From contig DEXG01000039.1 in NCBI GenBank assembly GCA_002364005.1, positions 61,563 to 125,562 on the forward strand: a DNA stretch of 64,000 bases. The letters are read 5' to 3'. Within the stretch, counting starts at the first letter, position 1; every line of letters starts with the position of its first letter. The stretch comes from Phycisphaerales bacterium UBA3190 (GTDB lineage Bacteria; Planctomycetota; Phycisphaerae; Phycisphaerales; UBA1924). This document shows, piece by piece, positions 1 to 9,460 of the stretch. The notes beneath the pieces were generated by a model. It ran no database searches. It saw only the letters and a list, made by a program, of their open reading frames with translations, and was not told the DNA's origin. Position numbers and translations under genes: made by a program.

Positions 1-1
1 G

Positions 2-1147
2 CAGCGGGCCGGGCTGGTCTGGACGCACTTCCTGCGTCAGGGTCAGGTCCAGCTGGGTGATCGCATCACCAACAGTCTGCAGGCCAAGGCGCTGGAGCGC
101 ATCGCCCGCGATGGGGTCGACGGCTTCTATCGTGGCCCGGTGGGTGACGCAATCGTGAGGGCCATCACGGAAGCCGGCGGCGAGATGACGAGCGAGCAGC
201 TTGCGGGTTACACGCTCGATGAGCGCGAGCCGCTGGTTCGCGAGGTCGAAGGCCGAAGCATGATTGCCATGCCCCCGCCCAGCAGCGGGGGGGTGACGAT
301 GCTGCAAGCCCTGATGATTCTTGAAGCAAGCAACTACGACTTTGCCAACCCGATCATGGACGCCGACCGGGCGCACCTGCTCGTCGAGGCCCTCAAGCAT
401 GCCTTCGCCGACCGCTCGAACTATCTCGCGGACCCCGATTTCGTGGATGTCCCGATCGATGACTTGCTGGATGAGTCGATCATCCAGGAGCGGGCCCAGC
501 TGATCACCGACGGGGTCCATCCGCCGTCGTACTATGGCACGCCCAACCTTGTCCCCAACGACGCGGGTACCAGCCATGTCTCGGTCGTCGATCCTTATGG
601 CGGGGCGGTGGCGATGACCGAGACAATCAACCTGAGCTTCGGCTCACTGGTTGGCGTTGATGCCTACGGCTTCGTGCTCAACAACGAGATGGACGACTTC
701 ACCACCGTGCGTGGCCAGCCCAACGCGTTCGGGCTGATGCAGTCGGACCGCAACCTGCCCGAGCCGGGCAAGCGGCCGCTCTCGAGCATGTCGCCGACCA
801 TCGTGCTTGATGACAACGGCGAGGTCTTCGCGGTCGCCGGCGCCTCGGGCGGCCCGCGCATCATCACGGGGACCATGCAGGCGCTGCTCAACACGATGGC
901 GGGTATGGACGCGACGCCCGCGGTCGCCACCCCACGCCTGCACCACCAGTGGCTCCCCGATGTGCTCTACAGCGAACCCGGGCTGATGCCCCTGCTCTCG
1001 CGTCGGGCCGCCCGGGGCGATTGGAACGAGGTGAAGTTGCGTCGCGATGTGGGCAATGTGCAGCTGATCCGGCGCGATCCCGATGGTCAGGGCTGGCAAG
1101 CCGCCAGCGACCCCCGCAAGGGCGGCATCCCCGCCGGGGTCGACTAA
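2..1147 (+). CDS. ggt: gamma-glutamyltranspeptidase, C-terminal part (5' end outside window)
   Basis: The frame is open from the first bases, so the gene begins upstream; 381 residues are visible. The family (GGT, an N-terminal nucleophile hydrolase) cleaves gamma-glutamyl bonds of glutathione and related compounds, usually in the periplasm, and matures by self-cleavage in front of a threonine. The likely nucleophile is the Thr in AGTSHVSVVD, codon at 569-571, matching the TTHYSVVD context of well-studied members. Further hallmarks are PLSSMSPTIV (780-809) and GGPRIITGTMQALLN (850-894), the gamma-glutamyl-binding end of the small subunit. The large-subunit end and the whole small subunit are present. 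Stop at 1145-1147, followed by a double-hairpin repeat. Family call secure; substrate unknown. Confidence 0.93.
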   Translation, partial: QRAGLVWTHFLRQGQVQLGDRITNSLQAKALERIARDGVDGFYRGPVGDAIVRAITEAGGEMTSEQLAGYTLDEREPLVREVEGRSMIAMPPPSSGGVTMLQALMILEASNYDFANPIMDADRAHLLVEALKHAFADRSNYLADPDFVDVPIDDLLDESIIQERAQLITDGVHPPSYYGTPNLVPNDAGTSHVSVVDPYGGAVAMTETINLSFGSLVGVDAYGFVLNNEMDDFTTVRGQPNAFGLMQSDRNLPEPGKRPLSSMSPTIVLDDNGEVFAVAGASGGPRIITGTMQALLNTMAGMDATPAVATPRLHHQWLPDVLYSEPGLMPLLSRRAARGDWNEVKLRRDVGNVQLIRRDPDGQGWQAASDPRKGGIPAGVD

Positions 1148-1155
1148 CCCGTCTG

Positions 1156-1220
1156 CCCCTCCCCGCGCCCTCGCGGGGAGGTGTCTCTCCGCCTGAGGCG
1201 GAGAGACGGAGGGGTCCCAC
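1156..1220. repeat. dispersed double-hairpin repeat, copy 1
   Basis: Two adjacent perfect hairpins (CTCCCCGCG/CGCGGGGAG, then TCTCTCCGCC/GGCGGAGAGA) are enclosed by an outer CCCTCC/GGAGGG pairing. The same architecture returns at about 46975-47095 and 63307-63357. It lies in the 140-bp gap between the transpeptidase and MFS genes and could also act as a transcript end. Confidence 0.7.
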
Positions 1221-1287
1221 CCCCAATCTGGCGCATCATCCCTGATTCATTGATCGCCCAGGTGATTGTGAGCGAAGAATACGGCTC

Positions 1288-2697
1288 ATGAGTACCGCCG
1301 CCACGCAAGCCGTCACCCCGATCAGTACAGATGAGATCGCCACGCGCCCGGCAACCCGGGCGACGATCACCATCGGGACGCACTTCGTCGTCGATGTCTT
1401 CTCATTCGTCGGCGTATCGCTCATGCCCCTGCTGGCGGTCATGCTGGGTATGGGCACCGAGCAGAAGGCCCTGCTGTTGGCGCTGGGCTCGCTGTGCAGC
1501 GGGGTGGTGCAGCCACTGGTGGCATGGGTCAGCGACAAGTTCGACACCCGAGCGATTGGGACGCTGGGCTTCGTCGTCGCGGTGCTGTGCATCGGCAGCT
1601 TCGGACTCGCCCAGAACTTCACCCAGCTGGCGATCCTCTACAGCGTCGGCGCGATGGGCGTGGGCGCGTTCCACCCGCCCGCGGCCGCCATCACCGGGCA
1701 CATGGGCGGGCGCAAGCGTTCCAAGTATGTCGCGTTCTTCTTCCTCGCCGGCATGATCGGCGGCATGACAGGCAATGTGCTCATCCCCGAATATGTCGCG
1801 ATGATGACCCCGCGCATCGATGGCGTGCCCGACACGACCACCGGGCTGCGATCATTGCTCTACCTGATCCCGTTCGGGCTGGTGTGTGCCTTCATGCTCG
1901 CGCGGGCAACGCACGGCGTGGGGCATCGCCACACGAGCGCCAAGTCGAGCCACACCGAATGGGACCGGTCCGAGCGCCGACAGCGATGGTTCGCCGTGGG
2001 TGTGCTCTATGTCACCAACATGCTCCGCTTCAGCGTGAACATGGCGTTGGTCTACCTGCTGGTCGAGTGGGCCGGCGAGATCACGCTCATCAAGAATGAT
2101 GCGGGCATGATGACCGAGGCGCTGGGCATCAAGGCCTCCAAGCTCAACGGCATGATGCAGGCCTCGATGCAGGTGGGCATGGGCGGCATGGGCATCGTCC
2201 TCGGGCTGATCCTCTCGGCCAAGTACGAAAAGCTCGTGTTCACCCTCTTCCCGCTGATGGGTTCGCTCGCCCTGTTCATGATCCCCCGTGCGCACCTGAT
2301 CTTCGAGGGGGCCGAGGTCCCGTTCGCGATCGGCGCGACGATCCTCACCGGGATGGGTTTCGGCGCGGTGATCCCGGTGAGTATCTCACTGGCGCAGCGC
2401 TTGCTCCCGCACCGCACCAGTCTGGCCTCGGGGCTCATGCTCGGCGGCGCGTGGATGCTTGCGTTTACCGGGCCGCTGATCGCCGAGCTGATTCATAAGG
2501 GGCTGCTCAACAAGCCCAGCGCTCCGCAGTGGATGCTCAACGGCGCCCAGTCGTTGCCCGAGTGGCTCGGCACCCCCTTGCTTGAGGGGATGGGGCTGGC
2601 CACGGGGTTCATGATCACCGCCGGTGTGCTTTTCCTGGCTGGGCTGATCGCTTTGTTGCTCCCGGGCGAACTTGTTCGTCGTGTCGCACGCCACTGA
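1288..2697 (+). CDS. MFS transporter, fosmidomycin-resistance-like
   Basis: A 469-residue major facilitator superfamily protein with about 12 hydrophobic segments. The N-terminal half resembles the Fsr (fosmidomycin resistance) branch: an early FVVDVFSF segment with an acidic residue in the membrane, the loop DKFDTR between helices 2 and 3, and GVGAFHPPAAA where Fsr proteins carry a conserved FHP. A hydrophilic linker at about 205-230 separates the halves. The ATG at 1288 has only a weak purine stretch upstream (GCGAAGAA). It stands alone, 140 bp after the transpeptidase and 156 bp before the VIT/VWA gene. An inner-membrane exporter of small molecules is likely; substrate cannot be read from sequence. 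Confidence 0.82.
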   Translation: MSTAATQAVTPISTDEIATRPATRATITIGTHFVVDVFSFVGVSLMPLLAVMLGMGTEQKALLLALGSLCSGVVQPLVAWVSDKFDTRAIGTLGFVVAVLCIGSFGLAQNFTQLAILYSVGAMGVGAFHPPAAAITGHMGGRKRSKYVAFFFLAGMIGGMTGNVLIPEYVAMMTPRIDGVPDTTTGLRSLLYLIPFGLVCAFMLARATHGVGHRHTSAKSSHTEWDRSERRQRWFAVGVLYVTNMLRFSVNMALVYLLVEWAGEITLIKNDAGMMTEALGIKASKLNGMMQASMQVGMGGMGIVLGLILSAKYEKLVFTLFPLMGSLALFMIPRAHLIFEGAEVPFAIGATILTGMGFGAVIPVSISLAQRLLPHRTSLASGLMLGGAWMLAFTGPLIAELIHKGLLNKPSAPQWMLNGAQSLPEWLGTPLLEGMGLATGFMITAGVLFLAGLIALLLPGELVRRVARH

Positions 2698-2853
2698 GAA
2701 GCCGTTGTTTCGCCGCGATGAGGCGTGTTTTGGCGCATTGTCACGGATTTGCAACATCATCGTGACACAGCAGTGACAGCCACGGGCTGATCTGGGTTGT
2801 ATCTATTGGCGTACAAGAAACGGGTCTCGTCCTCAAACGCAGGAGTCAGCCAC

Positions 2854-5244
2854 ATGACACGCTCGAACACACGCCGCCCAACACCAGCCATGATCATCAC
2901 CTCCGGGGTGACCCTGATGATGCTCGCGGGCACCACCCTGGCCCAGAACCAGACAGCCACCGTGCCTGTGTCGTCGGCTGACCCGGTGATCCGCGAAGCG
3001 CCGGGGATCAACTTCATCCTGCCCCAACGCCCCAGCCGCCCCGGTGTCATCACATGGGTCAAAGCGGTCGATGTCGATGTGCGCATCACCGATACGCTCG
3101 CGACCACCGAGATGAAGGTCACGGTCGAGAACCACGGCTCAAGCACCACCCAGGCCCAGCTCGTTCTCCCCGTCCCCGCGGGCGCCACCATCCGCACATT
3201 CGGGATCGACGGCATCGGCGAGGAACCCACCGCCCAGCTGCTGCCCCGCGAAGAAGCCACGCGACGCTACCACGAGATCGTCCGCTCCATGGTCGACCCG
3301 GGCTTGCTCGAGTTTGTTGGCAGCGCCCTGATCCAGTCCTCGGTCTTCCCGGTCAACCCCGGGGAGTCACGCACCATGACCATCGTCTACGAGCAGTCGC
3401 TCGATGCCCACAAGGGACGCGTCGAGTATGTGCTGCCCCGTTCGGCGTCGCTGGCCAGCAGTGCTGTGCAGTGGTCAATCGACATCGAGGTCGAGAGCAG
3501 CGGGGCGATGGGCCCGGTGTTCTCCCCCTCGCACCCGATCGTGACCAAGCCCGTGACTGATCGCCTGATGCGGGTCGGCGTGCCCATGCTCAGCGAGCCC
3601 GGCCCGTTCCGGATGTACGCGATGCTCGGCTCGGGCCAAGAGGCCACGGCCCTGCTGTACCCCGATGCCGACGACCCGGATTCGGGTTACTTCATGTTCG
3701 TGGCCGACGCCCCGACCATCGATAAGACCCAGCAGCAGATCAAACGCGAGATCACCATCGTCATCGACCGCTCCGGTTCGATGGGCGGCGAGAAGATCAT
3801 CCAGGCCCGCGAGTCGGCCAAGCAGATCGTGCAGGGCATGGCCATGGGCGAGTTCGTGCGCGTGATCGATTATGCCGGCGATGTGCGCTCGTTCAGCGAC
3901 CAGCCGGTCGAGCTGACCCCCGATTCGATCAAGCAGGTCGTCGCGTATATCGAGAACATCCAAGCCCGGGGCGGGACCAACCTCCACGGCGCCCTCGTGG
4001 AAGCACTCCGCAGCGACGCAACCCCCGACACGCTGCCGATGGTGCTCTTCCTGACCGACGGCCTGGCCACGGTCGGTGTGACCGGCGAATCAGCTATCCG
4101 CAAAGACGCACAGGCGAGCAACGCATCGGGCAAGCGCGTGTTCACCTTCGGCGTCGGGTACGATGTCAACGCACCCCTGCTCGACGGCATCGCGATGGAC
4201 ACCAAGGCCGAATCGACCTTCGTCCTGCCCAACGAGGATGTGGAGATCAAGGTCGGGCAGGTCTTCGACAAGCTCGACGGGCCGGTGATGATCGATCCGG
4301 CCTTCGGCGCCCATGCCTCGGATTCGTCCCAGGCCGGCCCAACGCTGTTCGAAGTCGAACCCCGGGAACTCGGCGATCTCTTCTCCGGGTCACGCGTGGT
4401 CGTGCTGGGACGCTACAGCGAGCTGCCCGATGGGGGTAGCAACTTCTGGGTCGGGCCGAACCGCCTCTTCTGTGGCACCGGCATGACCCCGGAGCAGATG
4501 GAGTCCATGAACAAGCCCCGCCTTGAAGCGGCTGTGGACGCGAGCGACGCCACCATCAAGCACGCCTTCGTCGCCCGCCTCTGGGCCCAGCAGCGCATCA
4601 ACGCGCTGATCAACGAGATCCGCCTCGCCAGCGCCGACGGCACACCCCCCAACAAGGAACTGGTCGATGAGATCGTCCGCCTCTCGCTCGAGCACGGGAT
4701 CATGAGCGAGTACACCGCATTCCTCGCCGACGAGTCGATGGACCTGGCCCGAGCAAGCTCGTTCACCGGCACCGTGCAGGTGGTCGATGGGATGATCGAC
4801 TCGAACCGCGACCGATCGGGTGCCGCGGGCGTGTCGCAAGCGGAAAACCGCAAGAACCAGGACAGCTCGATGGCCATGAAGGTTGTCCAGGAACAAGCCG
4901 ATCAAGACGGCGACGGGTATGCCTACACCGGCGGTCAGGTCCAGAGCACGGGCAACATCACCTCGAACACCTACTACGACAGCAGCATGCGTCAGGTCCG
5001 GGTGCAGACCGTCCAACGCGGGCTGCAGGGCACCCTGTACCGCAAGAACGGGCAGTGGGTCGATGCCCAGCTCGGCGAATCCGCGGCCGAGGAACCCCAG
5101 CAGACCATCGAGTTCGATACCGAGTCCTACTGGGCACTCGTCGATGATCTGACCAAGCAGGACCGCCAGTGGGTGCTGAGCAACCGCGGCGAGATCTACC
5201 TCATGAACCGGGGGCAACGCGTCCTCGTCAAGAACCCCCAATGA
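2854..5244 (+). CDS. exported VIT domain and von Willebrand factor A domain protein
   Basis: A 796-residue protein started at ATG 2854, where AGGAG (2841-2845) sits 8 nt upstream; an in-frame start 19 codons earlier has no such site and would spoil the signal peptide (cleavage near LAQ, about residue 31). A VIT domain occupies about 68-181 and a VWA domain about 300-480, with an intact MIDAS metal site D305-R-S307-G-S309 and the later FLTDG loop. The remainder is a long C-terminal region of unknown fold with a Tyr/Gln/Ser-rich stretch. VIT-VWA proteins (inter-alpha-trypsin inhibitor heavy-chain type) bind other proteins through the metal site. First gene of a co-directional set with the DUF4139 lipoprotein and a two-component system. 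Confidence 0.88.
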   Translation: MTRSNTRRPTPAMIITSGVTLMMLAGTTLAQNQTATVPVSSADPVIREAPGINFILPQRPSRPGVITWVKAVDVDVRITDTLATTEMKVTVENHGSSTTQAQLVLPVPAGATIRTFGIDGIGEEPTAQLLPREEATRRYHEIVRSMVDPGLLEFVGSALIQSSVFPVNPGESRTMTIVYEQSLDAHKGRVEYVLPRSASLASSAVQWSIDIEVESSGAMGPVFSPSHPIVTKPVTDRLMRVGVPMLSEPGPFRMYAMLGSGQEATALLYPDADDPDSGYFMFVADAPTIDKTQQQIKREITIVIDRSGSMGGEKIIQARESAKQIVQGMAMGEFVRVIDYAGDVRSFSDQPVELTPDSIKQVVAYIENIQARGGTNLHGALVEALRSDATPDTLPMVLFLTDGLATVGVTGESAIRKDAQASNASGKRVFTFGVGYDVNAPLLDGIAMDTKAESTFVLPNEDVEIKVGQVFDKLDGPVMIDPAFGAHASDSSQAGPTLFEVEPRELGDLFSGSRVVVLGRYSELPDGGSNFWVGPNRLFCGTGMTPEQMESMNKPRLEAAVDASDATIKHAFVARLWAQQRINALINEIRLASADGTPPNKELVDEIVRLSLEHGIMSEYTAFLADESMDLARASSFTGTVQVVDGMIDSNRDRSGAAGVSQAENRKNQDSSMAMKVVQEQADQDGDGYAYTGGQVQSTGNITSNTYYDSSMRQVRVQTVQRGLQGTLYRKNGQWVDAQLGESAAEEPQQTIEFDTESYWALVDDLTKQDRQWVLSNRGEIYLMNRGQRVLVKNPQ

Positions 5245-5307
5245 TGCCGATAGAGCCCATGACGGGCGTATCGTGAACACACCGATTTGTATGAAAGGAT
5301 TTCAACC

Positions 5308-6819
5308 ATGATGATGAACACCCGCACCATTGCCGCCGCCACGATCGGGGCCCTCGGGCTCGCCGCCGGATGTGCGATGAGCGACGATGTCGCCCTGACG
5401 ATCTACTCCACCGCCACCCCCGGGGCCATCAACCCCGACCTTTACCGCCCAGTGCCCGGCAACGGGAGCATGGGCTATTCGGGCTACCGCCAGATCCCCG
5501 GCTACGCGATCGTCAAGCAGCAACGCGAGCTGGATATCGAGCGCGGCATCAGCAGTCTCAACTTCCAGGGCGTCGCCGCGCTGCTCGACCCGACCACCGT
5601 CCACTTCGAGTCGCTCACCGACCCCGACGGCACCACCGTCCTCGAACAGGACTACCGCTTCGATCTGCTGAGCATGGACAAGATGCTCGAGCGATACATC
5701 GACAAGGAGATCGTGCTCAACGGCAACGAGGTCACCCTCATGTCGGTCTCGGGCGGCGGGATGCTCATCCAGGGCGACGACGGCGCGATCCAGTTCGTGT
5801 CCGGCTACGACGGGGTCAAGTTCCCCGCCATCGCCGACGGGCTCATCACCCGACCCACCCTCAACTGGATGGTCAGCTCACGCCGCGGCGGCGAGCAGGA
5901 CACCCGCATCAGCTACGAGACCAAGGGCATCACCTGGTGGGCCGACTACAACCTGATCTATGAAGAAGGACGCAACCCCAACGAGGGCACCATCGACCTC
6001 AGCGCCTGGGTCTCGATCCTCAACCAATCCGGCGGGAGCTACGAGGGCGCAAACCTCAAGCTCGTCGCGGGCGATGTGAACCGCAGCCAGCCCCAGCAGC
6101 CCCGGTCCGAAACCATGTACGCCCGCGGCATGATGGCGGCGGACACCATGCAGAAGGGCTTCGAGGAAAAATCATTCTTCGAGTACCACCTCTACACCTT
6201 GGGCCGCCCGACCACCATCCCCGATCGCTCCACCAAGCAGATCGAACTCTTCGAGCAGGCCACCGATATCCCCGTCAAGAAGCGGTTCATGTTCGACGGC
6301 ACCCAGCAGTACATGTACTACGGCGGTGGTCGTCAGGAGAACGAATCCTTCGGCATCGGCGGCGACACCAAGGTTCAGGTCTTCCTGCAGTTCGACAATA
6401 AGGAAACCGAGGGGCTGGGCATGCCCCTGCCCAGCGGGCGCATCCGCGTGAGTCAGCTGGACGATGCCGACGGCTCATTCGAGTTCATCGGCGAGGACAC
6501 CATCGACCACACCCCCCGCAATGAAGAAGTGACGATCAAGATCGGCAACGCCTTCGATGTCGTGGGCGAACGCCGACAGGTCAGCTTCGAGCGTGGGCGC
6601 AACTGGATGACCGAGACCATCGAGGTCAAGATCCGCAACCAGAAGGAAGAGGCCGTCGAGGTCCACATCCAGGAGCACCTTTACCGCTGGTCCAACGCGA
6701 AGATCACCGAGATCTCGCACGACCACGAGATGCTCGATTCACGCACCATGCACATCCCCGTCACGGTTGATTCTGAGGACGAGGCGGTCGTGACTTACAC
6801 CGTGCACTACACCTGGTAA
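5308..6819 (+). CDS. DUF4139 domain lipoprotein
   Basis: 503 residues from the ATG cluster at 5308, preceded by AAGGA (5295-5299). The N-terminus is a lipoprotein signal: a short hydrophobic run ending in LAAGC, so the mature protein should be lipid-anchored at about Cys24. The C-terminal two thirds match DUF4139: TWWADYNLIY near 215, DLSAWVSILNQSG near 235, and beta-rich repeats ending in a YTVHYTW strand. DUF4139 proteins are related to mucoidy-inhibitor/aspartyl-chaperone-like proteins of uncertain function. It begins 63 bp after the VIT/VWA gene and ends 8 bp before the response regulator, so a shared transcript is likely. Confidence 0.85.
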   Translation: MMMNTRTIAAATIGALGLAAGCAMSDDVALTIYSTATPGAINPDLYRPVPGNGSMGYSGYRQIPGYAIVKQQRELDIERGISSLNFQGVAALLDPTTVHFESLTDPDGTTVLEQDYRFDLLSMDKMLERYIDKEIVLNGNEVTLMSVSGGGMLIQGDDGAIQFVSGYDGVKFPAIADGLITRPTLNWMVSSRRGGEQDTRISYETKGITWWADYNLIYEEGRNPNEGTIDLSAWVSILNQSGGSYEGANLKLVAGDVNRSQPQQPRSETMYARGMMAADTMQKGFEEKSFFEYHLYTLGRPTTIPDRSTKQIELFEQATDIPVKKRFMFDGTQQYMYYGGGRQENESFGIGGDTKVQVFLQFDNKETEGLGMPLPSGRIRVSQLDDADGSFEFIGEDTIDHTPRNEEVTIKIGNAFDVVGERRQVSFERGRNWMTETIEVKIRNQKEEAVEVHIQEHLYRWSNAKITEISHDHEMLDSRTMHIPVTVDSEDEAVVTYTVHYTW

Positions 6820-6827
6820 GGAGCCCT

Positions 6828-7541
6828 ATGTCGCTTGGTGTGATTCTTGTTGTTGAAGACGACGACGCGATTCGGCGCGGGATCGCCGACGCGTTGTCGT
6901 ATTCGGGTTACACCGTCCACGACGCTCCGGACGGGGCGGCCGGATTGGAGTTGATCCTGAGCACGGACGCGGACCTGGTGCTGCTGGACATCATGATGCC
7001 CAAGATGGACGGGCACGAGGTGCTCACCCGCCTGCGCCGGGCCAAGCCCGCTCAGCCGGTGATCTTCCTGACGGCTCGGGGCGAGGAGTACGACCGCGTC
7101 AGGGGGCTCAAGCTCGGGGCCGACGACTACATCGTCAAGCCCTTCAGCATCGACGAGCTGATCGCCCGCATCGAAGCCGTTCTCCGCCGCTCGCCGGGCC
7201 GCCCAACCGGGCAGCGGGGGACCAAGATCGCGGGGCGCGAGATCGACTTTGAACGCCGCGAGGTCGTGCTGCCCGGCGGCGTGCGCCGATCGCTCACCGA
7301 GCGCGAGCACGAGGTGCTCAGCTTCCTCTGCGCCAACCCCGGTCGTGCGGTCTCACGCGAGGAGCTGCTGCAGACGGTGTGGGGGCTCGACCCCCGCGGG
7401 ACGCACACACGCACGATCGACATGACCATCGCCCGCCTGCGCGAGACCCTCGACGACGAGCCGGGCGACCCGCAGGTCATCAAGACCGTGCGGGGCAAGG
7501 GCTACATGCTCGCCATGCCCGACGAGGAGTTGCCTGAGTGA
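6828..7541 (+). CDS. OmpR/PhoB-family response regulator
   Basis: A 237-residue protein with a strong AAGGAG site at 6818-6823. The receiver domain (about 1-120) has the acidic pocket near residues 11-13 (EDDDA), phospho-acceptor D54 in LLDIMMPKMDG and the conserved K104 in IVKPF. A winged-helix DNA-binding domain (about 135-232) carries the typical LTEREHEVLSFL and TIDMTIARLR segments. It starts 8 bp after the DUF4139 lipoprotein and overlaps the kinase gene by 4 bp. It should control transcription after phosphorylation by that kinase; targets are not visible, although genes of the same operon are natural candidates. Confidence 0.95.
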   Translation: MSLGVILVVEDDDAIRRGIADALSYSGYTVHDAPDGAAGLELILSTDADLVLLDIMMPKMDGHEVLTRLRRAKPAQPVIFLTARGEEYDRVRGLKLGADDYIVKPFSIDELIARIEAVLRRSPGRPTGQRGTKIAGREIDFERREVVLPGGVRRSLTEREHEVLSFLCANPGRAVSREELLQTVWGLDPRGTHTRTIDMTIARLRETLDDEPGDPQVIKTVRGKGYMLAMPDEELPE

Positions 7542-9400
7542 ATACCCGGCGTGTCATGACCTGGCTGATCTTCTGGAGCAGCGTGGCGCTGGCCCTGAGC
7601 GCACTGGCGTGGGTCAGCGTCGAGGTTGTCGCGTTGGAACGCCGGGAAGCGGAGTCACGCACCCAGGCAACGCGACAGGAGGCGATCCGACGCGCCCTGT
7701 GGCGGCTCGATTCAACCATGGCCCCGGTGCTGGCCGTCGAGGCCGCCCGTCCCAGCACCGCTTACACGACGCTCCAGGCCACCCAGCTGGAGAGCCGGGG
7801 CACCATCCAGTCGCTCATGGAGGCCACCGAGTCGCATTCGATCGCCATCAACCCCGACGGCTACGCCAAGCAGTATTTCAACTATCCCTACGGCGAAGAA
7901 CTCAACGACGAGATCGCACAGCAGCTCCAATCCCCACCGATCCCCGAATCTGACGAGCAGATGGACATCGACGGCGATGGTCCGTCACGCAAGTCCGAGG
8001 CGATGGAGAAATCCACCAAGCAGATCGACTCGGACTACGACGCACGCAATCGCATCGCGCAGATGGTGACACAGAACGCCGCCCCCGCGATGAGCCAGCA
8101 GCGGGCATCGCCACCCGCAGACGAGGACAACGAAGCAGGGCTCGTGCTCAACGATGGGCAGGCACTCAAGTTCGAAGGTGAGATCCAGGCCGATGTTATG
8201 GATACCCGTGATTCGGGATTCTCTTCCTTATCGATGAAGACGCTCGACACAGAGAGCGCCTCCGTCGCGGTGCCTCAGAGTGCCGGCTCGCTGACCCCGA
8301 AATGGATCACCAGCGACAACCAGTCCCGCCTCGTGCTTGTCCGCGACGCGATGGTCAATGGGCAGCTGGTCGTGCAGGGCGTCGAGCTCGACTGGGAATC
8401 GCTGCGATCGGACCTGCTGCGATCCATCAGCGATGTACTCCCCGGCGCGACGCTCACCCCATCGAACTCGCAATCGCTGGGGGCCTATCGCATGGCCACC
8501 ATCCCCGTGGCCCTGGTGCCCCCGCCGGCGTCGGCCCTGCCCGCGTGGTCGTGGTCACCCGCACGCGTCGGGCTGCTCGTCACCTGGATCGCGATCATCG
8601 CCACGATCATCGCGGTGGGCGTGGTGCTGCGTGCCGCGATCGTGCTCTCCGAACGCCGGGGGCGATTTGTCTCCGCCGTCACCCACGAGCTGCGCACGCC
8701 GCTGACCACCTTCCGCCTCTACTCCCAGATGCTCGCCGACGGCATGGTGAGCGACGAGCAGGTCCGCCGCGATTACCTGACCACGCTCAAACGCGAGAGC
8801 GAGCGACTCACGGGCATCGTCGAAAATGTGCTCGAGTACGCCCGCCTCTCACGCACCCGCTCGGGCAAGTCCAAGCCCGAGGGCGAGCAGACGCTCTCGC
8901 CGGGCGCACTGATCGCACGCTTCCGCCCCGCCCTGGCCCGCCGACTGGGTCAGCACAACCTGGATCTTGTCGCCTCGCTGGACCTGGAAGAACACCAGGA
9001 CCGCACCCTGACCGTGGACCCGCACGCCGTCGAACGCGTGATGATGAACCTGATCGAGAACGCGTGCAAGTACGCAGCCCCCAGCGATGACGACCCCGAG
9101 GGCGAGGAGCACGACACGCGTGTCCACCTCGATGTCGGGGTGCGCGACGGCATGCTCGAACTGCTCATCGCCGACCACGGCCCGGGCATCGCCCACAGCG
9201 AGCGCGCCCGGATCTTCGGTGAGTTCCAACGCGGGCTGCGTGGCTTGGGAAACGCCCGCTCGGGCCTGGGTCTGGGGCTGGCCCTCTCACGCGGGCTGGC
9301 CCGCGAGATGGGCGGCGATCTCGAGCTCGTGCACCGGCGCGGGCACGGGGCTGAGTTCCTGCTCACCATCCCGCTCGACGACGACACCACAAACACATAA
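7538..9400 (+). CDS. membrane sensor histidine kinase
   Basis: 620 residues from a GTG at 7538 that overlaps the regulator stop (GTGA), a classic coupled pair. One transmembrane helix at about 7-27, a large extracytoplasmic region of about 310 residues rich in Asp, Glu and Ser, a second helix at about 344-370, then the kinase core. The H box is SAVTHELRTPLTTF with phospho-acceptor H383; the N box is NLIENACKYA; G boxes are ADHGPGIA and SGLGLGLALSRG. The outer sensor region matches no family I recognise. Context with two envelope proteins upstream suggests it senses an envelope state or the VIT/VWA/DUF4139 pair (inference). Confidence 0.94.
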   Translation: MNTRRVMTWLIFWSSVALALSALAWVSVEVVALERREAESRTQATRQEAIRRALWRLDSTMAPVLAVEAARPSTAYTTLQATQLESRGTIQSLMEATESHSIAINPDGYAKQYFNYPYGEELNDEIAQQLQSPPIPESDEQMDIDGDGPSRKSEAMEKSTKQIDSDYDARNRIAQMVTQNAAPAMSQQRASPPADEDNEAGLVLNDGQALKFEGEIQADVMDTRDSGFSSLSMKTLDTESASVAVPQSAGSLTPKWITSDNQSRLVLVRDAMVNGQLVVQGVELDWESLRSDLLRSISDVLPGATLTPSNSQSLGAYRMATIPVALVPPPASALPAWSWSPARVGLLVTWIAIIATIIAVGVVLRAAIVLSERRGRFVSAVTHELRTPLTTFRLYSQMLADGMVSDEQVRRDYLTTLKRESERLTGIVENVLEYARLSRTRSGKSKPEGEQTLSPGALIARFRPALARRLGQHNLDLVASLDLEEHQDRTLTVDPHAVERVMMNLIENACKYAAPSDDDPEGEEHDTRVHLDVGVRDGMLELLIADHGPGIAHSERARIFGEFQRGLRGLGNARSGLGLGLALSRGLAREMGGDLELVHRRGHGAEFLLTIPLDDDTTNT

Positions 9401-9427
9401 CCCCGCTCGTGCAAGAACGGGGTTATG
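9396..9427. terminator. stem-loop between convergent genes
   Basis: Perfect 10-bp inverted repeat CATAACCCCG / CGGGGTTATG with a 12-nt loop, overlapping the kinase stop codon. It lies between convergent genes and has only weak T enrichment on either side, so it may end transcription in both directions. Confidence 0.6.
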
Positions 9428-9460
9428 CGTTGTATGTATCGGTCTATCCGCGTTTTGCCC

